Assembly (NCBI GenBank): GCA_017415715.1
Contig: JAFQFD010000001.1
Span: forward strand, 1 to 64,000
Reading direction: 5' to 3'
Source of the DNA: Bacteroidales bacterium
Lineage (GTDB): Bacteria > Bacteroidota > Bacteroidia > Bacteroidales > UBA932
DNA: 64,000 nt
A program made the translations under genes and the position numbers. Below, piece by piece: positions 43,609 to 52,281 of the stretch (positions are counted from its first letter, which is position 1; every line of letters starts with the position of its first letter). A model generated the notes under the pieces. The model was not told where the DNA came from and did not search any database. It saw only the letters and a program-made list of their open reading frames with translations.

Positions 43609-44877
43609 TTAGAGAGGTTTTCTTGACAGCGGCATTGTCATACATCTCGCACCGCCTCCTCCACGCGGCAATTCCGAGCCGTCAATCGTCAGCACACAAG
43701 GTGAATTTCCATAGACCGTAGAGTCAGCTGCGCCGGATATGAAGTCATTCGCCTTCACTATCTCGAAGCCGCTTTTAGAGAGTTCCTCCAAGGTATGAAT
43801 GTTTCTTGCATATGATATGACCTTGCCAGGAGCAAATGCAAAGAAGTTCGCGCCGCTATGCCACTGTTCTCTCTCCTGGTCCCATTCGTCGGCACCTCCG
43901 CAGACTATAGGCTTGAGATCCATGCCGAGCTTCTTGAGAACGCTCAGCAGTCCGGACACCGGACGGATGCTTGTCACCCTTCCATCTTCTATGATGATAT
44001 GAACTGTCTGATATTGATTGGCTTGCGTGATCAAAGGCTTGAAGACCATGCACTTGTCATTGTCAAGAAGCGTAAACACCATGTCAAGATGAATGAACGA
44101 CTCCGGCTCGGAAGGGAGCTGCTGCACAATGACATTATACCTTCCGCGAGGAACTGACTTGCGGAAGCGGTCTATCATGAAGTCTATTCCCTGAGGCGTC
44201 GTCCTGACGCCGTTTCCTATGATGAGGATATCTTCCCTGGCTACGAGGATGTCACCTCCTTCCATAATCACCTCGGACTTATCGGTCTGGAGATAGTTTG
44301 CGTCGATTACAGAACATTCGAAGGCTCCGCTGCTGCGGTATATGGCATCCATGATGAACGATTCACGCATCCTGACCTTGTTAGCCATACGGCACACAAG
44401 TGCCTGATTGCCTATGGTCACAGCCGCGTCGCGGGTGAAATAGAAGTTGTAAAGCGGATAGAGGGCGTAATATTCATTCTTAAGGTATGCGGTCAGGGTG
44501 TTGATCCTTGCAGGAAGGCCCTCGATCAGGACACGGGCAAGATCCGCAGACTTCATCTGCATGAGTTCCTCATAGTACGGCATGACATCTTCAGTCGTAC
44601 AAATCCTTCTGATCAGGTCCTCGCGAGGCTTTGCCTGCTCAAGAACATTGATCAGAAGCGATCGTACTTCATATACATCTGCAACTTTTGAAAGGACCCC
44701 GTACAACTGTTCATATTCAGACTGGGCGATGGAGAGGTTAAGGATGTCACTGTATAATGCTCTCTGCACATTGAGAGGAGTCATGTTCTCCACCTCCGCT
44801 CCGGGGCGATGAAGAAGGACTGCATTGAGACTTCCGATTTCGGACTGGACCTCAATCTTTAATTTCTGCTTTGTCAT
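43609..44877 (-). CDS. arcA: Arginine deiminase
   Basis: This 422-residue guanidine-modifying enzyme turns arginine into citrulline and ammonia. The catalytic cysteine is C412 in GGGGARCMTMP. Other active-site segments are YFTRDAAVTIGNQ, MEGGDILV and FIHLDMVFTLLD. Length fits bacterial ADI (about 410). The partner genes of the full pathway (carbamoyltransferase, carbamate kinase, arginine-ornithine antiporter) are not beside it. Confidence 0.95.
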   Translation of the reverse strand: MTKQKLKIEVQSEIGSLNAVLLHRPGAEVENMTPLNVQRALYSDILNLSIAQSEYEQLYGVLSKVADVYEVRSLLINVLEQAKPREDLIRRICTTEDVMPYYEELMQMKSADLARVLIEGLPARINTLTAYLKNEYYALYPLYNFYFTRDAAVTIGNQALVCRMANKVRMRESFIMDAIYRSSGAFECSVIDANYLQTDKSEVIMEGGDILVAREDILIIGNGVRTTPQGIDFMIDRFRKSVPRGRYNVIVQQLPSEPESFIHLDMVFTLLDNDKCMVFKPLITQANQYQTVHIIIEDGRVTSIRPVSGLLSVLKKLGMDLKPIVCGGADEWDQEREQWHSGANFFAFAPGKVISYARNIHTLEELSKSGFEIVKANDFISGAADSTVYGNSPCVLTIDGSELPRGGGGARCMTMPLSRKPL

Positions 44878-44937
44878 ATATCTTAAGGTCTATGGCCAAT
44901 TTTTGTAAATTTAACAAATTAATGCGAAACTGCCAAA

Positions 44938-46920
44938 TCATCGTAAGAGGTTGATTCTTAAATTATGAAGTCCGCAATCCGTATGCGGAGACTCCCTGTC
45001 GGCAGCCTTCAGACTCACCTTGACCTTACGGCCTTTGACAGTGTCAGGCAGATCGACAACCATACGATATGCCTTCTGCTCGTCAGAGAGTCTGAATCCT
45101 GCGCATGCAGTATTCTCAAACCTGTTATATGAGCGCAGGATCACTTCGATCTCCTCCTCGTACAATTCCATCAGCACCTTTTCGGTACGACTTTCCGTAC
45201 GATATGGATTCAGATGCTTCATCATGGTTTTTCCAGATACCTGCAGCTCTGCTCCATTGCCTGCAATCAAGTCAAACAAAGCAAGAGAATGCGCATCAGA
45301 AGCGACATAAGCCTTGTAGAGATAATTCGAAAATCCTGCCGAAGGGACTTCTGCACAATCCCCTTCAGGCGATTTCCATTCCGGTACCCTCGCCTGGTCT
45401 ATGGCATGGTCGAAAGTGCCGCCACGCATCCTTCCAAATTCCGCCCCCGACACATTGACCCATGATGCCAGATCCACAGGACTGCAATCATCAAGCTCAA
45501 GTATCATTTCCTCATCACCTGCCCTCAGGCTTATCTTTCTTCCTATTTCCTCTGAAGTATATAATATCTCGACTGATGAGGCCGGACGACGCATATCGAC
45601 ATTCCATTCATATCCGACGACACTTCTGTAGTTGCTGTAATAGTCAAAACATGAATAACTGTATTCTGGGATTGCGTTCTTCCAGGTAAGCACGGAGCCA
45701 TGAGGCAAGGTGTCTTCCATAATCTCCGGAAGACCATTTTCATATTCCAGCCTTATGACTTTGACATCGGACGGGTTGAACATTTCCGGGGTGACATGGA
45801 CCTTTCGCCTACTTCCAGGCAGGACAATCATCTGAGACTCAGGGCATTCACCCGTAAGAAGCAAGTACAGGACATTCCCTTTCCTTGTAACATCTCCCCA
45901 CTCGAATTCGGTCCTGTAAGGAGAAGGCTCAGTGCCATAGATTGCGTCTCCATTCTTTTCAAGCCATCGACCTATGGACTCTATGACTTTGCTTTCAAAA
46001 GGGACAATGCTTCCGTCCGAGGCCGGGCCTATATTCAAGAGGAAGTTACCTCCACGCGACACGACATCGATCAAGGTGCGCAGTTTCTCGGCGACCTTGT
46101 CCTCGACCTCTCCCCTTTCCTGCCAGCTGCGGTAGCTCCATGTCTCCGGAAACATCGACACCGCGCTCTGCCAAGGGGCCTGCAATGCAGTCTGCGGCAG
46201 CTTGTTGTCTGCCATCACCGCAAAATCATAGACATCATTTCCAAGACGGCCGCTCACCATGCAATCCGGCTGAAGCGACTTCACCAGGTCATAGAGCTCG
46301 CGGCTCTGCCATGGCTCCAGGGAGCCCATGTCGAACCAGAGCTCCGACACAGGTCCGTACGAAGTAAGAAGTTCACGCACCTGGGCCTTGCTGAACTCGT
46401 GATGCTCTGGCGTCACGAAATCTGCATTGTGACTTGAGATCGGGTATGCATGAGGATAATTCCAGTCTATGAGTGAGAAATACAGTCCGAAACGCAGCCC
46501 CTTCCTGGCACACGCCTCAGACATTTCACGGACATAATCCCTTCCTGAAGGAGTCATCTCCACACTGTTATAGGAAGTCGTAGAGGTGCTGAACATGCAG
46601 AATCCGTCATGATGCTTTGTGGTGAATACCACTGAACGCATTCCTCCCCTGACGGCAAGCTCCGCTATCGCTTCCGCATCGAATCCGACAGGATCAAACT
46701 CATATGCAGTTGCTGCATACCAGTCAGAGAATATTCCTGCAAAAGACTGGATCTGCTCGCTGTATCCCTGCCTGACGGGTTCACCCTCCCAGACACCGCC
46801 AAGCTTGGAATAAAGACCGAAGTGTACAAACATTGAATATTTGTCGGAATGCCAGTCCTGAGAGCGGAGATCGCCTGAGAAAACGAGAATGAGCGCAGAT
46901 AGCAGAAGGGCCTTTTTCAT
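44938..46920 (-). CDS. Alpha-L-fucosidase, GH29
   Basis: This 660-residue exported enzyme removes terminal alpha-L-fucose from glycans such as mucin. A signal peptide covers about residues 1-20. The GH29 core shows FVHFGLYS, FTTKHHDGFCMF and the nucleophile D197 in ELWFDMGS, with NFLLNIGPASDGSI later. About 280 C-terminal residues, with strand-rich segments and a LASWVNVSGAEF part, look like NPCBM or F5/8-type sugar-binding modules. It stands alone and is divergent from the S9 peptidase pair. Confidence 0.93.
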   Translation of the reverse strand: MKKALLLSALILVFSGDLRSQDWHSDKYSMFVHFGLYSKLGGVWEGEPVRQGYSEQIQSFAGIFSDWYAATAYEFDPVGFDAEAIAELAVRGGMRSVVFTTKHHDGFCMFSTSTTSYNSVEMTPSGRDYVREMSEACARKGLRFGLYFSLIDWNYPHAYPISSHNADFVTPEHHEFSKAQVRELLTSYGPVSELWFDMGSLEPWQSRELYDLVKSLQPDCMVSGRLGNDVYDFAVMADNKLPQTALQAPWQSAVSMFPETWSYRSWQERGEVEDKVAEKLRTLIDVVSRGGNFLLNIGPASDGSIVPFESKVIESIGRWLEKNGDAIYGTEPSPYRTEFEWGDVTRKGNVLYLLLTGECPESQMIVLPGSRRKVHVTPEMFNPSDVKVIRLEYENGLPEIMEDTLPHGSVLTWKNAIPEYSYSCFDYYSNYRSVVGYEWNVDMRRPASSVEILYTSEEIGRKISLRAGDEEMILELDDCSPVDLASWVNVSGAEFGRMRGGTFDHAIDQARVPEWKSPEGDCAEVPSAGFSNYLYKAYVASDAHSLALFDLIAGNGAELQVSGKTMMKHLNPYRTESRTEKVLMELYEEEIEVILRSYNRFENTACAGFRLSDEQKAYRMVVDLPDTVKGRKVKVSLKAADRESPHTDCGLHNLRINLLR

Positions 46921-46958
46921 AAATGAATAATTTTATGCTAATATACTGATATTTTCAC

Positions 46959-46966
46959 TATTTTTG
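46959..46966 (+). promoter_or_regulatory. Promoter -7 element of the small membrane protein-S9 peptidase pair
   Basis: TATTTTTG matches TAnnTTTG, 16 nt upstream of the start codon of the 127-residue gene. Confidence 0.5.
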
Positions 46967-46982
46967 CATAAAAGAAAGTATT

Positions 46983-47366
46983 ATGAAAGGTAAAATCATC
47001 GGCATCGCGTCACTTATTCTGGCCCTGGTACTTGCAGGCTTCATTTACTTCAAATTCTACTTCGTATTTGGAGAAGGGGTCAAGGCCGGAGAACTCAACT
47101 TTGTAGTCCGCAAGGGATATATCTTCAAGACCTACGAGGGCCGCGCCATACAGGCGGGCTTCGGCAAAGGCAAGGGAGTGAATGCCGGGGTCATACAGTC
47201 ATACGAATTCGACTTCTCCATCACAGATCCGGCAATCGCCGACTCGCTCATGAGATGTGGCGGAAAAGTCGTAGAGCTCCACTACAAGGAATACCTTGGA
47301 GCGCTCCCATGGAGAGGAAAGCAGGAATACATAGTCGACAAGATAGTTTCAGTCAGAGATAATTAA
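46983..47366 (+). CDS. Small membrane-anchored protein, function unknown
   Basis: This 127-residue protein has one N-terminal transmembrane helix (about residues 4-27, ending in a Phe/Tyr-rich edge) and a strand-rich outer domain with KGYIFKTYEGRAIQAGFG and the end GKQEYIVDKIVSV. Similar Bacteroidetes proteins are, as I recall, sometimes labelled 6-phosphogluconate dehydrogenase, but nothing here supports that. Its stop overlaps the peptidase start (TAATG), so the two are translationally coupled. Confidence 0.75.
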   Translation: MKGKIIGIASLILALVLAGFIYFKFYFVFGEGVKAGELNFVVRKGYIFKTYEGRAIQAGFGKGKGVNAGVIQSYEFDFSITDPAIADSLMRCGGKVVELHYKEYLGALPWRGKQEYIVDKIVSVRDN

Positions 47367-49387
47367 TGACATATATGACAAGAATTTTCACAATCCTATG
47401 CCTGATGAGCATAGGATTCGCTTTGTCTGCTCAGCCAGGCACGATCGCAGTACGTGAAGCAAATCCACAGTCAGGCAAGATCCTGACCATGGAGGAGACG
47501 ATACTTTCCAGGGCACTTTCTCCGGAAAACCTATGGTGCAGGTGGGACGGCAACGAGGACATCGTAATGATGAAGGATGGCCAGGCTGTTTCCTTCAACA
47601 TCAACACAAGGCTGGAGAAGCCATACAAGCCGGTCAGTCGCCAGGAGAAGATCTATGCTAAAAACAAGAGCCTGTATTATCGCACAGACAACGGGTTGGT
47701 CCTCACTGTAGCGAAGAGCAAGGACCCGGACATTACATTCGGAGAATATGTCAGCCGCAATGAGTTCGGAATCAACGAAGGCATATTCTGGGCTCCGGAC
47801 AGCAGCAAGGTGGCTTTCTACAAGAAGGACGAAAGCAAGGTCAGTTCATTCCCTCTGCTTGACATCACGACAAGGACAGGAACGCTCAAGGAGATAAAGT
47901 ATCCGATGGCCGGCATGGATTCGGAAAAAGTCGAGCTCGGAGTATACAATCTGCTGACTTGCAAGGCTGTATACCTCAAGGTCAACGACTTCGGAGAAGA
48001 CCAGTACCTTACCAACATCAGCTGGACTCCCGACGCGTCAAAGATCATAGTACAGGTGCTGGACCGCAGCCAGAAGCACATGCACATGAACCTGTACGAC
48101 GCGGTCACCGGAACATTCATCAAGACTATCCTGACTGAAGACAACGATAAATATGTCGAGCCGCAGGACCCCGTGTGGTTCGTAAAAGGCTCCGACAACC
48201 TTTTCATATACAGGACAGACAACAGAGACGGATACAGAAACCTGTATCTGTGCGACCTCAAGGGCAACGTACGCAGGATAGCAGAGACCGACGCGGACCT
48301 GGCATATGTCGGAAATGACGGAAGCCACATCTGGTACACTTCTGCAGAAGTCTCCCCTATCGAGAATCATCTGTTCCGCGTAAGCATCAAGGTTCCGAGT
48401 ACAGCAATCTACAAGGGAGCTGAGGCTGTCAAGATCGGAAAGCCTCAGCAGCTCACTACAGAAGAAGGATGGCACGACATCGCGATGAGCCCGGACTGCC
48501 GACACTATGTCGACTCGTGGAGCAGTCTGAACGTTCCGAGAATGACAAACCTCTGCACATCAGACGGCACTGCCATCAGGACAATGCTTACAGCGGACGA
48601 CCCTACAATGGATTACGCCTATACAGAAATCTCTCTTGGCAAGGTAAGAAGTGCAGACGGAAGGTTCGATAATTATTATCGTCTGATAAAGCCGAAGGAC
48701 TTCGACCCTGACAAGAAATACCCTGTCATCGTCTATGTTTATGGAGGACCGCACTCGCAGATGGTCAGGAACACATTCATGGGCGAGCTCCGCAGATGGG
48801 AGATGTATATGGCCCAGAGAGGCTATCTGGTCTACGTGCAGGACAACAGAGGCACACAGAACCGTGGAGCCGCCTTTGAGAAGGCGATCCACCGTCAGTG
48901 CGGCCAGGCAGAAATGGCAGACCAGATGGAGGGCGTGAAGATGCTCATGGAACTGCCGTATGTCGACAAGGACCGCATCGGAGTACATGGATGGAGTTAC
49001 GGAGGATTCATGACCATTTCACTCATAACAAACTATCCTGACGTATTCAAGGTGGCTGTGGCAGGCGGTCCGGTCATCGACTGGAAGTGGTACGAGGTGA
49101 TGTATGGCGAGCGTTACATGGACAGCCCGCATGTCAATCCCAAGGGATATGAGAAGACCAGCCTGATCAACAAGGCGAAGGATCTCAAAGGCAAGCTGCT
49201 CATATGCCAGGGTGCCATAGACCCGGTAGTTCTCTGGGAACACAGCCTCAGCTTTGTCAGAGCATGCGTGGTCAACAATGTCCAGGTGGATTATTTCCCA
49301 TACCCTTGTCACGAACACAATGTCATGGGCAAGGACAGAGTGCATCTGCACGATAAGATATCGATGTACTTTGAGGACTATTTGTAG
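47366..49387 (+). CDS. Dipeptidyl peptidase IV-like S9 peptidase
   Basis: This 673-residue exported serine peptidase has a signal peptide (through about residue 22, LSAQPG), an eight-bladed propeller N-terminal domain and a C-terminal alpha/beta hydrolase. The catalytic serine is S544 in HGWSYGGFMT, the aspartate is in CQGAIDPVV and the histidine in PCHEHNVMGKDR. The DPP4 propeller region ENHLFRVSI is also seen. A second possible start lies 3 codons downstream. It likely trims dipeptides from peptides in the periplasm. Confidence 0.92.
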   Translation: MTYMTRIFTILCLMSIGFALSAQPGTIAVREANPQSGKILTMEETILSRALSPENLWCRWDGNEDIVMMKDGQAVSFNINTRLEKPYKPVSRQEKIYAKNKSLYYRTDNGLVLTVAKSKDPDITFGEYVSRNEFGINEGIFWAPDSSKVAFYKKDESKVSSFPLLDITTRTGTLKEIKYPMAGMDSEKVELGVYNLLTCKAVYLKVNDFGEDQYLTNISWTPDASKIIVQVLDRSQKHMHMNLYDAVTGTFIKTILTEDNDKYVEPQDPVWFVKGSDNLFIYRTDNRDGYRNLYLCDLKGNVRRIAETDADLAYVGNDGSHIWYTSAEVSPIENHLFRVSIKVPSTAIYKGAEAVKIGKPQQLTTEEGWHDIAMSPDCRHYVDSWSSLNVPRMTNLCTSDGTAIRTMLTADDPTMDYAYTEISLGKVRSADGRFDNYYRLIKPKDFDPDKKYPVIVYVYGGPHSQMVRNTFMGELRRWEMYMAQRGYLVYVQDNRGTQNRGAAFEKAIHRQCGQAEMADQMEGVKMLMELPYVDKDRIGVHGWSYGGFMTISLITNYPDVFKVAVAGGPVIDWKWYEVMYGERYMDSPHVNPKGYEKTSLINKAKDLKGKLLICQGAIDPVVLWEHSLSFVRACVVNNVQVDYFPYPCHEHNVMGKDRVHLHDKISMYFEDYL

Positions 49388-49441
49388 GCCCAATATCAAA
49401 AGACTTTGCTAAATTTGCGCTGTTTTTGCGTTTTTAGAAAA

Positions 49442-50647
49442 ATGAGATCAGTAAAAGAGATATACAAGATAGGAAGAGGCCCGTCAAGCAGTCATACAAT
49501 GGGTCCGTTCAAGGCAGTAAGAAACTTTGTCGAGAATCATCCTGAGGCAAAGAGTCTGAGGGTTACCCTGTATGGTTCATTGTCAGCCACAGGCAAGGGT
49601 CACCTTACAGACAGGGCCGTAACCGACGCCTTCGCTGACGGTGATGTCGAAATAATATGGGAGAAGGACAGTCTTCCCTTCCATCCCAACGGCATGGAAG
49701 TGGCATCGGTTGACGGAGAGGGAAATGTCATAGACAAGTGGACATATTACAGCGTCGGAGGCGGAGACATCGTCTGCATCGAACACCCGATCGATGCTGA
49801 AGACGGAGGCGAGGTTTACCAGATGAACACAATGAAGGAAGTGCTCGACTGGTGCAACTCGACCGGAAGGTCTTTCTGGGAATTTGTCGAGGAGAACGAG
49901 CGTGGCACCAAAGGCTTCTGGGAATATCTCGAGCTCGTCTGGAAGACTATGCAGAAGGCGGTGGAAAGAGGAATTGACGAGGAAGGTGCGCTTCCCGGAC
50001 CGCTCAATATAAGGAGGAAGGCCGGAAGTTACTTCATCAAGGCTGACGGATACGGAGACGTGCTGCGCACAAGAGGCCTTATCTTCGCATATGCACTTGC
50101 TGTGAGCGAAGAGAATGCCTGTGGAGGAACGATCGTCACCGCGCCGACCTGCGGATCATGCGGTGTGTTGCCTGGCGCATTGTACCACCTCAAGAAAGTA
50201 TATGGATTCAGTGACCAGCGAATCATCAGGGCCCTTGCCACAGCGGGCATCATAGGTAACATAGTAAAGCACAACGCATCTATTTCAGGTGCAGAAGTAG
50301 GTTGCCAGGGAGAGGTCGGCGTTGCATGCGCCATGACAGCAGGAGCGATCACCCAGCTTATGGGAGGAAGCCCGTCGCAGATCGAGTATGCCGCAGAAAT
50401 GGGACTTGAGCATCACCTCGGACTTACATGCGACCCGGTGTGCGGAATGGTTCAGATTCCATGCATAGAAAGAAATGCATATGCTGCAGCCAGAGCCATG
50501 GATGCCAGCATCTACTCACTCTACACTGACGGACGCCACAGAGTGTCATTCGATCAGGTAGTGAGAGTCATGAAGGAGACTGGAAAGGATCTTCCTTCTC
50601 TCTACAAGGAAACCAGCGAAGGCGGTCTTGCAAAGCACCTTGACTAA
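49442..50647 (+). CDS. sdaA: L-serine ammonia-lyase, iron-sulfur dependent
   Basis: This 401-residue single-chain enzyme deaminates serine to pyruvate with a 4Fe-4S cluster. The beta domain opens MRSVKEIYKIGRGPSSSHTM. The alpha domain has the cluster cysteines in APTCGSCGVLPGALYH and CDPVCGMVQIPC, with CQGEVGVACAMTAGA between. The start at 49442 fits the family; the open frame starts 12 codons earlier. It would act on serine made from glycine, fitting the glycine cleavage genes in the window. Confidence 0.95.
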   Translation: MRSVKEIYKIGRGPSSSHTMGPFKAVRNFVENHPEAKSLRVTLYGSLSATGKGHLTDRAVTDAFADGDVEIIWEKDSLPFHPNGMEVASVDGEGNVIDKWTYYSVGGGDIVCIEHPIDAEDGGEVYQMNTMKEVLDWCNSTGRSFWEFVEENERGTKGFWEYLELVWKTMQKAVERGIDEEGALPGPLNIRRKAGSYFIKADGYGDVLRTRGLIFAYALAVSEENACGGTIVTAPTCGSCGVLPGALYHLKKVYGFSDQRIIRALATAGIIGNIVKHNASISGAEVGCQGEVGVACAMTAGAITQLMGGSPSQIEYAAEMGLEHHLGLTCDPVCGMVQIPCIERNAYAAARAMDASIYSLYTDGRHRVSFDQVVRVMKETGKDLPSLYKETSEGGLAKHLD

Positions 50648-50654
50648 TACAACT

Positions 50655-51302
50655 ATGGGCAACAGAAAATTCGACACCTGCTTCTTCGAGAGGTATGCGC
50701 AGATCTCGCTTGAGACTCTGCTGGGCGAGGACTATGCCGACCTCGTGAACGAAGACAGACCTGATCTCCAGAAACCGGACAAGAGTCTCGGCATTGAGGT
50801 GACAAGGGCCATGGAGCCGACAAAGGACGTTGCCCGGGCAATGCTGAAGGAGATGGCAGGTCTTCCTGTAAAGGAGGAAGACCGTGAGGAGATGGACCAG
50901 ATCATCAAGAGCGGTTACGGATATGGTCTCCAGGAAGGAAAGTATATAGGATCGCTTGAGTATGAATACTGGGCCCTCGCCCAGCCGCTTCGCAGGATCA
51001 TAGAAAGCAAGGTCAGCAAGGTCGGATCAGGATTCTATGGAGATTTCAAGGAATTCGGCCTCTACATATTCTGCAAAGACGACCTCACTCCTGAAGAAGT
51101 CAGGCTGACTCTGGAGTACACCAGCGAACTGCAGAGACACCTGGATGTGAAGTATTCAAAGATGTATCTCTCACTGATCGACAAGCTGTATGTCTGCGAC
51201 CTTACGGAAGTAAACCGTCTCCACCACCCTACTACAAAATACACATCCTACGAGATAACCCGCAGGATGTGCAAGAAATTTTTCCTCGAATCTTTGGAAT
51301 AA
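50655..51302 (+). CDS. Uncharacterised protein, possible PD-(D/E)xK-like core
   Basis: This 215-residue soluble protein starts 7 nt after the serine dehydratase stop; an earlier in-frame ATG at 50628 would overlap that gene. The region DRPDLQKPDKSLGIEVTRAM has the spacing of a PD-(D/E)xK-type active site (PD, then E-V-T), but the catalytic lysine is not clear, so nuclease activity is only a guess. The C terminus is helical and basic. It abuts the convergent pyrF stop codon. Confidence 0.6.
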   Translation: MGNRKFDTCFFERYAQISLETLLGEDYADLVNEDRPDLQKPDKSLGIEVTRAMEPTKDVARAMLKEMAGLPVKEEDREEMDQIIKSGYGYGLQEGKYIGSLEYEYWALAQPLRRIIESKVSKVGSGFYGDFKEFGLYIFCKDDLTPEEVRLTLEYTSELQRHLDVKYSKMYLSLIDKLYVCDLTEVNRLHHPTTKYTSYEITRRMCKKFFLESLE

Positions 51303-52145
51303 CTACAGATTCGCAGTCTGCGCCGCAGCAACGGCAGCCGCCTTTGCGAAGTCTTCTGAATGATCTGCGTAAAGAATACCCCTTGAAGAATTGATGAGAA
51401 GTCCGCCATGGTCATTTGATCCATGTGCAATCACTTCTTCAGCCGAGCCTCCCTGTGCGCCTACTCCTGGAACAAGGAAGAAGTTGTCAGGGCAGAAACT
51501 GCGGAGTTCTTCGAGCTTGTCAGCTTTTGTAGCACCTACGACAAACATCATGTTGTCCGGAGTAGAAATCTCCATCATCTCCTCCATCACCGCCTGATAT
51601 AAAGGTTTGCCGTCCTTCTGCGCATTCTGGAACTGATACGCAGAAGCATTTGAAGTAAGTGCAAGCACAATCGCCCATTTGTCCTTATACTCAAGGAAAG
51701 GAGTGACGCTGTCTGCTCCCATGTACGGTGCTATCGTAACAGCATCAAAGTCCATTTCTTCGAAAAATGCCTTTGCATACATCTTGGCCGTGTTTCCGAT
51801 GTCTCCCCTCTTTGCATCTGCAATGAGGAAGATTTCCGGATATTTTGATCTTATATAGTCAACTGTTGCGTCAAGAGCGCGCATGCCCTCTATGCCATAG
51901 CACTCATAGAAAGCGAGATTCGGCTTATATGCCACACAATGTGCAGCAGTTGCGTCTACAATCGCCTTGTTGAACTCCACGATAGATCGTGCCTTGCCGC
52001 TGAAGAGCCGGCCGTTCAGAGCAAGTTCGCCCTGAGTAGCAAGAGCCTTGACGTGCTCCGGCATCTTATCAAAGTCCACATCCAGGCCGACACAAAGCAT
52101 GCTCTTCTTGGCCTGTATCTGCTGATATAACTGTTCTCTGTTCAT
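51303..52145 (-). CDS. pyrF: Orotidine 5'-phosphate decarboxylase
   Basis: This enzyme of about 280 residues makes UMP in the last step of pyrimidine synthesis. The family core is LGLDVDFDKMPEHVK-like near the start (as CVGLDVDFDKMPEHV) and the catalytic IADAKRGDIGNT. It is of the longer type-2 kind. The start at 52145 (MNREQLYQQIQ) is preferred; the open frame extends 78 codons upstream, but that part is translated from an inverted-repeat element and is low complexity. Confidence 0.93.
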   Translation of the reverse strand: MNREQLYQQIQAKKSMLCVGLDVDFDKMPEHVKALATQGELALNGRLFSGKARSIVEFNKAIVDATAAHCVAYKPNLAFYECYGIEGMRALDATVDYIRSKYPEIFLIADAKRGDIGNTAKMYAKAFFEEMDFDAVTIAPYMGADSVTPFLEYKDKWAIVLALTSNASAYQFQNAQKDGKPLYQAVMEEMMEISTPDNMMFVVGATKADKLEELRSFCPDNFFLVPGVGAQGGSAEEVIAHGSNDHGGLLINSSRGILYADHSEDFAKAAAVAAAQTANL

Positions 52146-52159
52146 AATTATCTTATTCC

Positions 52160-52270
52160 GGTGGGATGGTATTATTTTGAAAACCGTGGCCGCCCGTGGC
52201 CTCGTGAACGGGAGGGGCCCGCCGCGCAGCGGTGGGAGGGATTTAGTTTTCAAAATAACACCATACCGCC
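52160..52270. repeat. GC-rich inverted-repeat element (MITE-like)
   Basis: Two 25-nt arms (52160-52184 and 52246-52270) are inverted copies with 22 of 25 identical positions; each ends inward with TTATTTTGAAAAC or its complement. The 61-nt core is very GC-rich and holds a second hairpin (CCCGCCGC with GCGGTGGG). The contrast between AT-rich arms and GC-rich core suggests a small mobile element. It sits between the M20 peptidase and pyrF genes. Confidence 0.75.
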
Positions 52271-52281
52271 ATATTGTATAT

